Source of the DNA: Luteimonas viscosa
Lineage (GTDB): Bacteria; Pseudomonadota; Gammaproteobacteria; Xanthomonadales; Xanthomonadaceae
Assembly: GCF_008244685.1 (NCBI RefSeq)
Contig: NZ_VTFT01000001.1
Coordinates: 2,025,248 to 2,089,247 of the forward strand
Length of the DNA: 64,000 nucleotides
Direction of reading: 5' to 3'
In this document: positions 17,939-26,670 of the stretch, in pieces
How the letters are laid out: each line of letters begins with the position of its first letter
Position numbering within the stretch: the first letter of the stretch is position 1
Position numbers and translations under genes: made by a program
The notes under the pieces: generated by a model
What the model saw: only the letters and a program-made list of their open reading frames with translations
Told to the model about the DNA's origin: nothing
Databases searched by the model: none

Positions 17939-19882
17939 TCACGGCGTCGGCAGCGCCTCTTCCGGCCAGATCGCCACGTGCGGCACGCCGTCGGCGCCGA
18001 TCCAGCCGCGATACATGCCCGGGCTGTTGAACGGGAAGGCGACGTTGCCATCGGCGCCGAGCGCGATCGCGCCGCCGTCGCCGCCCGCCGCAGGAATGTC
18101 CTCGTTGATCACCGCATCGGCCGCGCGCCGCAGCGGCGTGCCGGTCAGGCGCACGCGTGCGCAGATCTCGTGCGCCGCGGCGGCGCGGATGTAGAACTCG
18201 CCCCAGCCGGTGCCCGACACCGCGCAGCGCGCGTCGGCCCACGTCCCCGCGCCGATGATCGGCGCGTCGCCGACGCGGCCGTAACGCTTGTTGGTCATGC
18301 CACCGGTCGAGGTGCCTGCGGCGAGGTGGCCCTGCGCATCGAGCGCGAGCGCACCGACGGTGCCGAAATAGGCCTTGCCGGGCAGCTCCGGCGGCGTGGC
18401 CGCCGACTGCGCGGACGCCTCCGCCGCGAGCGCCTTCTGCAACTGCTGCCAGCGCTTCTCGGTACGGAAATACGCGGGCTCCACCAGCGCGATGCCCTGT
18501 TCCCGCGCGAACGCCTCCGCACCCTCCCCCACCATCATCACGTGGCGCGAGCGCTCCATGATCGAGCGTGCCAGCAGGATCGGGTTCTTCACCCGACGCA
18601 GGCCCGCAGCCGCCCCGGCCTGGCCGCTGGCGCCATCCATGATCGAGGTGTCGAGCTCGTTGCGACCGTCGTGGGTGAACACCGCGCCGCGTCCGGCATT
18701 GAACTGCGGCGTATCCTCGAGCACGGTGATCGCGGCGGTCACCGCGTCGAGCGCGGGTTTGCCCGATCGCAGCTGCGCGTGGCCCGCGCGCAGCGCCGCG
18801 GCCAGTGCGTCGCGCGCGGCTTGCTCTTCTTCCGCCGTGATGTCGTCGCGGTCGACGCCCGCGCCGCCGTGGATCACCAGCACCGGTGCGTCCAGCGCCA
18901 CCAGCACGCCGTCGCGCACCGCGTAAGCACGCGTGGACGCGGGTCGCTCGATCCGCCCCGACGGCAGGTGCAGCACCGAATCGACGCCGACGCCCGCCAC
19001 CTCGATCCGCTCCACACGCATCGGCTGGCTGTCCTGCTGCCCGCGTGCGAACCCGCCGCGCACCACGGTCGCGCCCGCGCCCGGCGCGGTGGCGAACACG
19101 CGCGCGCGGCCGTCGCCATCGACCGCCATCGCGGCGTCCTCGTCGACACCCAGGCCCAGCAAGGCGCGCCCGTTCGACAGCGTCTCGGCCTTGGCCAAGA
19201 AGGCGAGCAGGCGGCCGAGGCGGTCGCGTTCGCGGAAGTGGGTATCGGTTATGACGCCCTCGAGTGCGTCGATGTGCAGGAAGCCGGTCTCGATGGTGTT
19301 GGCCTCGCCCAGCGGGTCGGCCAGCGCGCGCGGGCTGACCTGGCTGCCGCCGTCCATCGCGCCGTACAGGAATTCGCCGAGGATCGCGAGCCCTGCGCTG
19401 GTGCCGCCGAGCGGCTTGCCGGCGCGCACGTGGGCGTCCAGCGCCTCGGCCACCGGCGTGCCTTTCCAGTAGCGCACGTAGCGCGACTGGTCGCCGCCGG
19501 CGATGAAGATGCCGTCGGCCTTGCGCAGGCTGGCGAGGACGGCGGGATCGTGCGCGGCGTCGCGACCGGAGAACACGAAGGTCTCGACCGACGCCACGCC
19601 GCCGACCTCGTCGTGGAACTCTTCGCCGATCTCGCCGCCCATCGACGCGCGCAGCACCACCACGTGGCCGTTGCCGGCCTTGCCCAGGAACCAGCGCAGC
19701 GCATCGTGGTTGCGGTCGCCGCCGCCCATCAGCAGCAGGCCCGGCGCGGGCGTGCCCGGCCTGGGCAGCGCGGGATCGCCAATGAGGTGGCGCTGGAAGT
19801 CCGCCGCGCGCGAAGGTGCCGCATGCAGCACCAGCAGGGAGGCCGCCAGCAGCAGCATCGATCCGATCGCGCGTGTCGTCAT
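17939..19882 (-). CDS. Exported cyanophycinase - isoaspartyl peptidase fusion
   Basis: 647 residues with a signal peptide (1-27, ending APSRA). Residues about 45-300 are a cyanophycinase (peptidase S51): LLLMGGGDRN, GIFIAGGDQSRYVRYW and the nucleophile motif GGTSAGLAI with Ser162. Residues about 333-647 are an Ntn-hydrolase isoaspartyl peptidase/asparaginase: VIHGGAGVDRDD, FNAGRGAVFT, autocleavage and nucleophile at Thr508 in FGTVGALALD, then GTSTGGMTNKRYGRVGDAPI. The first half should cut cyanophycin to beta-Asp-Arg dipeptides and the second should split these into Asp and Arg. The start ATG 19882 is preceded by AAGGA. No stop or frame change separates the domains. It is divergent from a sigma/FecR/TonB-receptor set. 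Confidence 0.88.
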   Translation of the reverse strand: MTTRAIGSMLLLAASLLVLHAAPSRAADFQRHLIGDPALPRPGTPAPGLLLMGGGDRNHDALRWFLGKAGNGHVVVLRASMGGEIGEEFHDEVGGVASVETFVFSGRDAAHDPAVLASLRKADGIFIAGGDQSRYVRYWKGTPVAEALDAHVRAGKPLGGTSAGLAILGEFLYGAMDGGSQVSPRALADPLGEANTIETGFLHIDALEGVITDTHFRERDRLGRLLAFLAKAETLSNGRALLGLGVDEDAAMAVDGDGRARVFATAPGAGATVVRGGFARGQQDSQPMRVERIEVAGVGVDSVLHLPSGRIERPASTRAYAVRDGVLVALDAPVLVIHGGAGVDRDDITAEEEQAARDALAAALRAGHAQLRSGKPALDAVTAAITVLEDTPQFNAGRGAVFTHDGRNELDTSIMDGASGQAGAAAGLRRVKNPILLARSIMERSRHVMMVGEGAEAFAREQGIALVEPAYFRTEKRWQQLQKALAAEASAQSAATPPELPGKAYFGTVGALALDAQGHLAAGTSTGGMTNKRYGRVGDAPIIGAGTWADARCAVSGTGWGEFYIRAAAAHEICARVRLTGTPLRRAADAVINEDIPAAGGDGGAIALGADGNVAFPFNSPGMYRGWIGADGVPHVAIWPEEALPTP

Positions 19883-19987
19883 CGTGGTCCTTCGTCCCGT
19901 TCGCGGGCCCGTGCGGGAGGAGGACGAACAGTGGCGGCAAATCCCCCGCCCGGCAACCACCGGCCGCGATCGGCTATGGTGCCGGCC

Positions 19988-20566
19988 ATGCCCAAGGCGC
20001 TGGACGACTGGTTCATCCGCGAGATCCTCGTCCACGAGGCGCCGCTGATGCACTACCTGTTGCGCTCCGCGCCCCGCCGCGAGGAGGCGAGCGACCTGCG
20101 CCAGGAGGTCTACGCGCGCGTCTACGAGGCCGCGGGCAAGGCGCTGCCGCAGCAGCCGAAGGCCTTCCTGTTCGCCACCGCGCGGCACCTGCTGGCCGAC
20201 CGCGCGCGCCGCGCCAAGGTGGTCTCGATCGAGCCAGTGGGTGATTTCGAGCCCTTGCACGTCCTGGTAGACGACGTGTCGCCGGAACGGTGGTGCGGCG
20301 GACGCCAGGTGCTCATGCGCCTGGCCGACGCCTTCGACCGCTTGCCGGACCGCTGCCGCGAGGTCGTGTGGCTGCGGCGCGTCGAACACCTGTCGCAACG
20401 GGAAGTGGCCCAGCGGCTCGGCATCAGCGAGAAGACCGTGGAAAAACACATCGCCAAGGGCATGCGCCTGATCGCCGGATCCTTCTACGGCGGCGACGAC
20501 GTGCCGCGGCCCGCGGCGCGCGGCCGGCCACCGGTGGACGCGGATGGACAGCAGCAGGCCGACTGA
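19988..20566 (+). CDS. ECF sigma factor, FecI type
   Basis: 192 residues. Region 2 (VHEAPLMHYLLRSAP, EEASDLRQEVYARVYEAAG, ATARHLLADRARRAK) and region 4 (LPDRCREVVWLRRVEHLSQR, EVAQRLGISEKTVEKHIAKG) match iron-uptake-type extracytoplasmic sigma factors. It is followed at once by its FecR partner (23-bp overlap) and a TonB receptor with an STN signalling domain. No SD is visible before ATG 19988, but TATGGT at 19975-19980 is placed as for a leaderless mRNA. It probably directs transcription of the receptor gene, possibly also of the divergent fusion peptidase. Confidence 0.88.
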   Translation: MPKALDDWFIREILVHEAPLMHYLLRSAPRREEASDLRQEVYARVYEAAGKALPQQPKAFLFATARHLLADRARRAKVVSIEPVGDFEPLHVLVDDVSPERWCGGRQVLMRLADAFDRLPDRCREVVWLRRVEHLSQREVAQRLGISEKTVEKHIAKGMRLIAGSFYGGDDVPRPAARGRPPVDADGQQQAD

Positions 20567-21629
20567 GGCCGTGCCCACGCGCAGCGAGCAGATCGAGCGC
20601 GTTGCGGCGGAGTGGCTGGCGCGTCGCGATGGCGGGGCCTCGGGCGACGGCGACGATGCCGCACTCGAGGCCTGGCTGGCGCAGGACGTGGCGCACCGGG
20701 TCGCGTACCTGCGCCTGCAGGCGGCCTGGGAGCACACCGGGCGGCTGGATGCGCTGGGCGCCGGGCTGCGCGGGGCGGGGGTGCCGCCACGCGGGTTCTG
20801 GGGATCGCATGCGGGCGACGAGGTCCGGCCACGTCCCGACCCCGCCGCCGCACTCGATGGCTTTGCGTTCGCGGCGCGTCGGCCGCGCGGCGGATCGCGC
20901 GGCCGTTTCGCGGCGGTCGCCGCGCTTGCGGCCTGCGCGCTGGCGGTGGGCTGGGGTTGGCACGCGTTCGCGCCGGTCGAAGCGGTCTCGCATGCCACCA
21001 CGCTCGGCGTCGTGCGCACGGTGCCGCTGGCGGACGGTTCGAGCACGACCCTGGCCAGCGACAGCCGCATCGACGTGCGCCTGTCCCGGCGCGAGCGCCG
21101 CATCGACCTGCACCGGGGCGAAGCCTACTTCGAGGCGGCGAAGGATCCGGGGCGGCCCTTCGTGGTCGATGCCGGCGAGCGGCGGGTTGTGGCGGTGGGC
21201 ACGCGGTTCTCGGTGCGTCGCGACGGTCCGGACCTGCGCGTGGTGGTCACCGAGGGCATGGTGCGACTGGAATCGGACCCGGTGGCGGGTCAGGCGCGTC
21301 CGCCGACGCTGCTGCCCGCCGGCAGCGTGGCGATCGCCCGACGCGACGGGGTGCTGGTGCGCTCGATGCCGCTGGCCGAGGCCGCGCGCCTGGTCGACTG
21401 GCGCAGCGGCCTGCTGCTGTTCCGCGATACCCCACTGGCCGAGGCCGCCGACGAGTTCAACCGCTACAACGCGCGCAAGATCGTGATCGGCGACCCGGCG
21501 GTCGGCGACCTGCGCATCGGCGGCAGCTTCCGCTGGGAGAACGCCGAGGGGTTCGTGCGCCTGCTCGAACAGGGATTCCCGGTACGCGCCGAGTACCGCA
21601 GCGACCGCATCGTCCTGCACAGCCCGTAG
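20544..21629 (+). CDS. FecR-family anti-sigma regulator
   Basis: 361 residues. The N-terminal cytoplasmic part (AAEWLARRDGG) has the FecR sigma-binding pattern. One membrane helix at about 123-142 (FAAVAALAACALAVGWGWHA) is followed by the periplasmic FecR domain (VRTVPLADGSSTTLASDSRI, VVAVGTRFSVRR) and a C-terminal STN-like region (LLLFRDTPLAEAADEFNRYN). It passes the signal from the occupied outer-membrane receptor to the sigma factor. It overlaps the sigma gene by 23 bp and precedes the receptor by 78 bp. Confidence 0.9.
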   Translation: MDSSRPTEAVPTRSEQIERVAAEWLARRDGGASGDGDDAALEAWLAQDVAHRVAYLRLQAAWEHTGRLDALGAGLRGAGVPPRGFWGSHAGDEVRPRPDPAAALDGFAFAARRPRGGSRGRFAAVAALAACALAVGWGWHAFAPVEAVSHATTLGVVRTVPLADGSSTTLASDSRIDVRLSRRERRIDLHRGEAYFEAAKDPGRPFVVDAGERRVVAVGTRFSVRRDGPDLRVVVTEGMVRLESDPVAGQARPPTLLPAGSVAIARRDGVLVRSMPLAEAARLVDWRSGLLLFRDTPLAEAADEFNRYNARKIVIGDPAVGDLRIGGSFRWENAEGFVRLLEQGFPVRAEYRSDRIVLHSP

Positions 21630-21707
21630 CCCGGCGGGGGATTTGCGCGACTCGTTCGTCCTGAACACGCATGGGGCGCGATCCGCGCGCCGCCCGGGGG
21701 AATCCGC

Positions 21708-24700
21708 TTGAAACCGTCACGTCCGTTGCGCGTCCTGCTCCTGTCCCTGGCCTGCTCCGCGGCGCTCGCCGCCCACGGCCAGGCGCCCGTCGACGCGCGC
21801 GTGGACATCGCCGCCGGCGACCTCGCCGCCGCGCTCGACGCCTGGGCCAGCCAGTCCGGGGTCCAGCTCGTCTACCGCGCCGACCAGCTCGAGGGCGTGC
21901 GCACCGCCGGCGCCCGCGGACTGCCCGCCGACCAGGCACTGGACCGGCTGCTGCGCGGCAGCGGATTCGCCGCGCGTCGCGATGCGTCCGGCGCGGTGCT
22001 GGTGGTGCAGCAGCCGGTCCTGGCGCAGGCCTCGCCGGTGTCGGCGCCGGTCGCGTCGCCAGCGGCACCCATGCAGCCCGCACCCGAACCGCAGGTGGCC
22101 GAACTCGACACGGTGCAGGTGACCGGTTCGCGCATCCCGCGCGCCCAGGTCGAGGGGCCGGCGCCGATCACGGTGATCACCTCGGAGCAGATCCAGGCGG
22201 GCGGCTTCACCAGCGTGCCGGACGTGATGCAGTCGCTGACCCAGAACGGTGGCCAGACCCAGAGCCAGCAGTCCGCCGGCGCCGCCGACTTCTCGCCCGG
22301 CGCGCAGCAAGTCGACCTGCGCGCGCTCGGCCCGAACCACACCCTGGTGCTGGTCAACGGCCGCCGCATCGCCGACTTCCCGCTGCCGTTCGGTGGCCGC
22401 AGCAACTTCACCGATGTCTCCAGCCTGCCGTTGGGCATGATCGACCGGATCGAGGTGCTCACCGGCAGCGCCTCGGCGATCTACGGCTCGGACGCGATCT
22501 CCGGCGTGGTCAACTTCATCCTCAAGAAGCAGGCCGACGGGCTGACGGTCGATTACCGTTTCGGCCAGACCGAGCGCGGCGACGCCGAGAACTTCAGGCT
22601 CAACGTCTCGGGCGGCTTCTCGCGGGGCGGCCTCAACGCGGTGCTGGGGATGGAGTACCGCAACCAGCGCCCGTTGTGGGGCTTCGATCGCGCGCAGCAG
22701 GATTCCACGTTCGACGCGCCGAGCGCCAGCTCGCGATTGCCGCAGCGCAACTTCCTGCGCACCGACTGGTGGGACGACTACCTCGATCCGGGCCAGGACA
22801 CCTGCGACTCCCTCTCGCACCTCAACGAAGGCAGCATCGGCTACCACGAACGCGCGCGCTACGGCTGGTTCTGCGGCAGCGACCGCTCGGTGGCCTACCG
22901 CACCGTGATCAGCGACCGCGAGGGCGTCAATGCCTACGGCTCGCTGAGCTATGCGTTCGCCAACGGCAGCGAGTGGTTCGCCGACCTGCAGGCCGGCCGC
23001 CACGAGCTGTCGTTGTTCCGCGCCCCGCGCAGCTGGTCGCTGATGATGCCGGACGGCAACGAGGAGGGTTACTTCTACAACCAGGCCACCGACCAGATCG
23101 AGTACTGGCAGCGCCAGTTCACCCTCGAGGAGATGGGCGGCCTGCGCAGCGGCATGGTCAATACCGTGCAGCGCACCTTCGGCGTCACCACCGGCTTCAA
23201 GGGCACGCTGTGGAGCGACTGGGACTACGAGGCGGCGCTGAGCCATTCGCAGTACCGGTCCGAGATCAGCTGGCCGCAGATCGTCGCGGCGCGCGCGAAC
23301 GACCTCTTCCTCGGTCCGCAGCTGCCGGGCGAGTACGAGTGGCGTGGCGTGGCCTATCCGATCTTCGACGCCGACCCCACGCGCCTGTACACGCCGCTCA
23401 CGCGCGCCGAATACGACGGCATCTTCGCCCACACCACCTACCGTCCCGAATCGGAAACCCAGACGCTCGCGTTCACCCTGACCCGGACCGACCTGTTCGA
23501 ACTCCCCGGCGGCGGCGCCGGCTTCGCAGCCACCGCCGAACTCGGCCACCAGAGCTACGACCTCAACCCCGATCCACTGGCCACCCAGTACTACTACTAC
23601 AGCTGGAAGGATTCGGATGGGCAGGGCAGCCGCGATCGCTGGGCGCTGGCGAGCGAGTTGCGCATGCCGGTGCTCGAGCGCCTCGACCTGAGCCTCGCCG
23701 GCCGCTTCGACCAGTACCGCTTCGCCGGCCGCGATCCCAACCGGTTCACCTGGAGCGCGGGGCTCGAATGGCGGCCGCTCGACAGCCTGCTGGTACGCGG
23801 ATCCTACGGCACCGCCTTCCGCGCGCCCGACCTGCATTACGTGTTTTCCGGGCCGGGCAACGACGAGACTTCGGTCGACGACTACTGGCGCTGCGCGGTG
23901 GAGGAACCGGACGAAAGCATCGACGACTGCAGCTACAGCGGCGAGGGCATCATCCGCAGCCGTGCCGGCAACCGCGACCTCGAACCCGAGACCAGCGACT
24001 CGTGGACCGCAGGCATGGTCTGGTCGCCGGCGCCCTGGTTCGACCTCTCCGTCGACTGGTTCGACATCGACATGCGCGACCAGGTGCAGGACCTGCGCGT
24101 GAGCGAGGTCATGCTCAACGAACGCGACTGCCGCCTCGGGACGATCGACATCGGCTCGCCGCTGTGCGTGGACACGCTCGCGCGCATCACCCGGCTCGAC
24201 GACGGCAGCCTGTACGGCGTGCACGTGAACCCGATCAACGTCGCGCGCGAGACCACCAGCGGCATCGATGTCAGCGCCAACCTGCGCTGGGACACGCGCG
24301 CCGGCATCTTCCGCCTCAACGGGGGTTACACCCGGGTGCATGCGCACGACATCCAGGTCTACCCGGACGAGCCGGTGGTCGACATGTTCGCGATCAACAG
24401 CGGCTACGACATTCCGCGCACCAAGGCCAGCCTGCGCCTGTCGTGGGAACGCGAAGCGTGGTCGGCATCGGTCCAGGGACGGCGGCTGGGGCGCCTGCCC
24501 AACGACGATTCCTACTACGAGATCTGGTCGCCCGAGGACGGGACCGACGCGTGGATCCCGGCCACGTACCGTTACAACGCGAACCTGCAGTACGCGTTCG
24601 ACGAACATGCGCGGCTGTCGCTCACCGTGGTCAACCTGTTCGACAAGGCGCCCCCGTACGATCCGACCTACACCGGCTATCCGTACTACGACATCTCCTG

Positions 24701-24767
24701 GTTCGACACCGAAGGCCGCAGCTTCTACCTGCAGTACACGCACAAGTTCGGCGGCGGCGCGTTGTAG
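21708..24767 (+). CDS. TonB-dependent outer-membrane receptor with STN signalling domain
   Basis: 1019 residues with a TTG start at 21708 behind GGGGGAA; no ATG in this frame would keep the signal peptide (1 to about 24). Residues about 30-95 form the STN domain (VDIAAGDLAAALDAWASQSG), which contacts FecR. The plug begins with a TonB-box-like region TVQVTGSRI and contains TLVLVNGRRI and ASAIYGSDAISGVVNFILKK; the rest is a 22-strand-type barrel. The ligand is unknown. Linkage to a cyanophycinase/isoaspartyl peptidase hints at peptide or polymer uptake rather than a siderophore. Confidence 0.92.
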   Translation: MKPSRPLRVLLLSLACSAALAAHGQAPVDARVDIAAGDLAAALDAWASQSGVQLVYRADQLEGVRTAGARGLPADQALDRLLRGSGFAARRDASGAVLVVQQPVLAQASPVSAPVASPAAPMQPAPEPQVAELDTVQVTGSRIPRAQVEGPAPITVITSEQIQAGGFTSVPDVMQSLTQNGGQTQSQQSAGAADFSPGAQQVDLRALGPNHTLVLVNGRRIADFPLPFGGRSNFTDVSSLPLGMIDRIEVLTGSASAIYGSDAISGVVNFILKKQADGLTVDYRFGQTERGDAENFRLNVSGGFSRGGLNAVLGMEYRNQRPLWGFDRAQQDSTFDAPSASSRLPQRNFLRTDWWDDYLDPGQDTCDSLSHLNEGSIGYHERARYGWFCGSDRSVAYRTVISDREGVNAYGSLSYAFANGSEWFADLQAGRHELSLFRAPRSWSLMMPDGNEEGYFYNQATDQIEYWQRQFTLEEMGGLRSGMVNTVQRTFGVTTGFKGTLWSDWDYEAALSHSQYRSEISWPQIVAARANDLFLGPQLPGEYEWRGVAYPIFDADPTRLYTPLTRAEYDGIFAHTTYRPESETQTLAFTLTRTDLFELPGGGAGFAATAELGHQSYDLNPDPLATQYYYYSWKDSDGQGSRDRWALASELRMPVLERLDLSLAGRFDQYRFAGRDPNRFTWSAGLEWRPLDSLLVRGSYGTAFRAPDLHYVFSGPGNDETSVDDYWRCAVEEPDESIDDCSYSGEGIIRSRAGNRDLEPETSDSWTAGMVWSPAPWFDLSVDWFDIDMRDQVQDLRVSEVMLNERDCRLGTIDIGSPLCVDTLARITRLDDGSLYGVHVNPINVARETTSGIDVSANLRWDTRAGIFRLNGGYTRVHAHDIQVYPDEPVVDMFAINSGYDIPRTKASLRLSWEREAWSASVQGRRLGRLPNDDSYYEIWSPEDGTDAWIPATYRYNANLQYAFDEHARLSLTVVNLFDKAPPYDPTYTGYPYYDISWFDTEGRSFYLQYTHKFGGGAL

Positions 24768-24787
24768 CTCTCCAGCCCTGCGCCACG

Positions 24788-24815
24788 GGCGCCCGCGTCG
24801 TGCGGGCGCCTTCTT
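24788..24815 (+). terminator. Intrinsic terminator after the TonB receptor gene
   Basis: GGCGCCCGC (24788-24796), loop GTCGT and GCGGGCGCC (24802-24810), perfect 9-bp arms, followed by TTCTT, 20 bp after the receptor stop codon. The short T tract makes it moderate in strength. It also separates the convergent acyltransferase gene. Confidence 0.7.
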
Positions 24816-24833
24816 GCGGCAGGTCGGACGCGC

Positions 24834-25436
24834 TCACAACGTACCGCGGTTCCTGCCTATCCACGGCCGGTACCAGTCGCGCAGCGTGGCGATGTCGGCC
24901 GCCATGTCGCCGCTGGTATGGAACAGCGCGCCGATGCCGATGGTCCTGTCCGGATAATGGAAATAGGCCGGCAGGACCGGCACCTGCGCCTCGTGCGCGA
25001 TCTTCCAGAAGCCGCTTTTCCAGCGCTCCACGCGTTTGCGCGTGCCCTCGGGGGTGAGCGCGTACCAGATGCGGTCGCTGCCGCGGATCATTTCCACCGC
25101 CTGCCCGACCGTGCCCTGCGGCGCGCTGCGGTCGATCGGGATCACGCCCAGCCTGCGCAGCAGCGGCCCCAGCGGCCACCAGAACAGCTGCGCCTTGCCC
25201 AGCACCCGGACCTCGAAGCCGAGCGCGAGCTTGGCCGCGAATCCCCAGAGCCCGTCCCAGTTCGAGGAATGCGGCGCGACGATCAGCACCAGCTTCGGCA
25301 CGTCCGGCAGCGGGCCGGCCACGCGCCAGCCGCCGAGCCGCAGCACGCTGCGACCCAGCCACCGGGTGAACGCATTCGGCTTCACCCGCGGCGCGTTCGG
25401 CGGCAGCGGCGGGACCACCTCGTTGCTTGCGGTCAT
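24834..25436 (-). CDS. Lysophospholipid/1-acylglycerol-3-phosphate acyltransferase family protein
   Basis: 200 residues from ATG 25436; the frame continues upstream but without coding character. The acyltransferase motif HSSNWDG gives the HX4D catalytic pair (about His58 and Asp63). Later motifs are GVIPIDRSAP, YALTPEGTRKRVERWKSGF (PEGTR substrate-binding) and VPVLPAYFHY. The protein is short and has no clear membrane anchor, like the cytoplasmic-side PlsC relatives that acylate lipids such as ornithine lipid or lysophosphatidate. The substrate is not determined. Confidence 0.85.
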   Translation of the reverse strand: MTASNEVVPPLPPNAPRVKPNAFTRWLGRSVLRLGGWRVAGPLPDVPKLVLIVAPHSSNWDGLWGFAAKLALGFEVRVLGKAQLFWWPLGPLLRRLGVIPIDRSAPQGTVGQAVEMIRGSDRIWYALTPEGTRKRVERWKSGFWKIAHEAQVPVLPAYFHYPDRTIGIGALFHTSGDMAADIATLRDWYRPWIGRNRGTL

Positions 25437-25470
25437 GCGCCCCCCACGCAATGCCCTGTGTGGCGACCCC

Positions 25471-25875
25471 TCAGTCCCATTCCTGGCGGCCGCGCGACTG
25501 CTTGATCGTACTACGCTGGCGTTTCTCGCCGAGCCGGCGTTCCTTGGCGCCGCGCGAAGGCCGGGTGGCGATGCGCGGCTTGGGCGCATGCAGGCCGGCT
25601 TCGACGAAGGCCTGCAGCCGCTCGCGCGCGTCCTGGCGGTTGCGCTCCTGGGTGCGGAAGCGCTGCGCCTGGATCACCAGCACGCCGGCGTCGGTCATGC
25701 GCCGGTCGCGCCTGGCCAGCAGCCGAGCCCGCACCGGCTCGGGCAGCGAGGGCGAGTTGGCGACGTCGAAGCGCAGCTCGACCGCGGTCGCGACCTTGTT
25801 GACGTTCTGCCCGCCGGCGCCGCTGGCACGCACGAAGCGTTCGACCAGTTCGTCTTCGGGGATCACCAGGCTCAT
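25471..25875 (-). CDS. arfB: Alternative ribosome-rescue factor ArfB (peptidyl-tRNA hydrolase)
   Basis: 134 residues, the usual length. The catalytic loop has GAGGQNVNKVATAVELRFD with the GGQ motif (residues 21-23 region). The basic C-terminal tail (RPSRGAKERRLGEKRQRS) enters the empty mRNA channel of stalled ribosomes. It frees stalled ribosomes by hydrolysing peptidyl-tRNA without a stop codon. The start ATG overlaps the stop of truC by 4 bp. Confidence 0.93.
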   Translation of the reverse strand: MSLVIPEDELVERFVRASGAGGQNVNKVATAVELRFDVANSPSLPEPVRARLLARRDRRMTDAGVLVIQAQRFRTQERNRQDARERLQAFVEAGLHAPKPRIATRPSRGAKERRLGEKRQRSTIKQSRGRQEWD

Positions 25876-26648
25876 GCTGCGGTCCCGGGGGTGGCGGCGG
25901 AGTCGAACAACACCAGCGCCCTGGCGAACTCCAGGTCCGGCGGCGCGTCGACCTCCATGACCTCGCCCGTATGCGGATGCGGGAACCGCAGCCGCTGCGC
26001 GTGCAACAGCATGCGGTGGATGCCGAGCATGCGGAAATGCCGGTTGTGGCGGCCGTCGCCGTGGCTGGTGTCGCCGATCAGGTGGTGCGAGGCGTGCTTG
26101 AGGTGGCGCCTGATCTGGCGGAAGCGGCCGGTCGCGGGTTGCGCGCGCAGCAGCGCGTAGCGCGAGGTGGCGAAGCCGCCCGAGGGCAGCTCGAGTTCGC
26201 AGGTGGCCAGCCGTTCGAAAGCGGTGAGCGCGGGCTTCTTGAGCGGCTTGCCGGGGCCGCCGTCGAGCGGGTGGTCGATGGCGAAGCGTTCTTCGGGCCA
26301 GCCGCGGCAGACGGCGAGGTAGTGCTTCTCCAGCCCGCCCGCCATCAGGGCCTTGCCCAGCGCGGACGCGGTCTCGCGGTCGAAGGCCAGCAGCAGGCAG
26401 CCGCTGGTGGCGCGGTCGAGGCGGTGGACCAGGAAGACCTGTCGCCCGAACTGCGCGCGCAGCCGGTCGGCGAGGAAGTCGTGTTCGCCGCGGGCCAGCC
26501 CGCTGTCGTGCACCATCAGGCCCGCAGGCTTGTCGACGACTGCGAGCCAGGCGTCCGCGTACCGCACCGGGATCGGAGGCGGCGCCGCATCCGGGTCGGA
26601 AGGCGGCGACAGCGCGGGTGGCGGCTCGATCGCGGCGGATGCGTGCAT
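25872..26648 (-). CDS. truC: tRNA pseudouridine synthase (TruC-like, RluA family)
   Basis: 258 residues from ATG 26648. Motifs are WLAVVDKPAGLMVH and the catalytic HRLDRATSGCLLLA with its Asp; ATGRFRQIRRHLKHASHHLIG and HRMLLHAQRL complete the RluA fold. TruC modifies U65 in tRNA. A Pro/Ala-rich 25-residue N-terminal extension precedes the domain. It is coupled to arfB by a 4-bp overlap and lies 22 bp downstream of a lipoprotein gene. The RluA family is certain; the TruC subtype is likely from the compact single-domain layout. Confidence 0.85.
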   Translation of the reverse strand: MHASAAIEPPPALSPPSDPDAAPPPIPVRYADAWLAVVDKPAGLMVHDSGLARGEHDFLADRLRAQFGRQVFLVHRLDRATSGCLLLAFDRETASALGKALMAGGLEKHYLAVCRGWPEERFAIDHPLDGGPGKPLKKPALTAFERLATCELELPSGGFATSRYALLRAQPATGRFRQIRRHLKHASHHLIGDTSHGDGRHNRHFRMLGIHRMLLHAQRLRFPHPHTGEVMEVDAPPDLEFARALVLFDSAATPGTAA

Positions 26649-26670
26649 GGCATCGACCCCCGGGGCGTCG

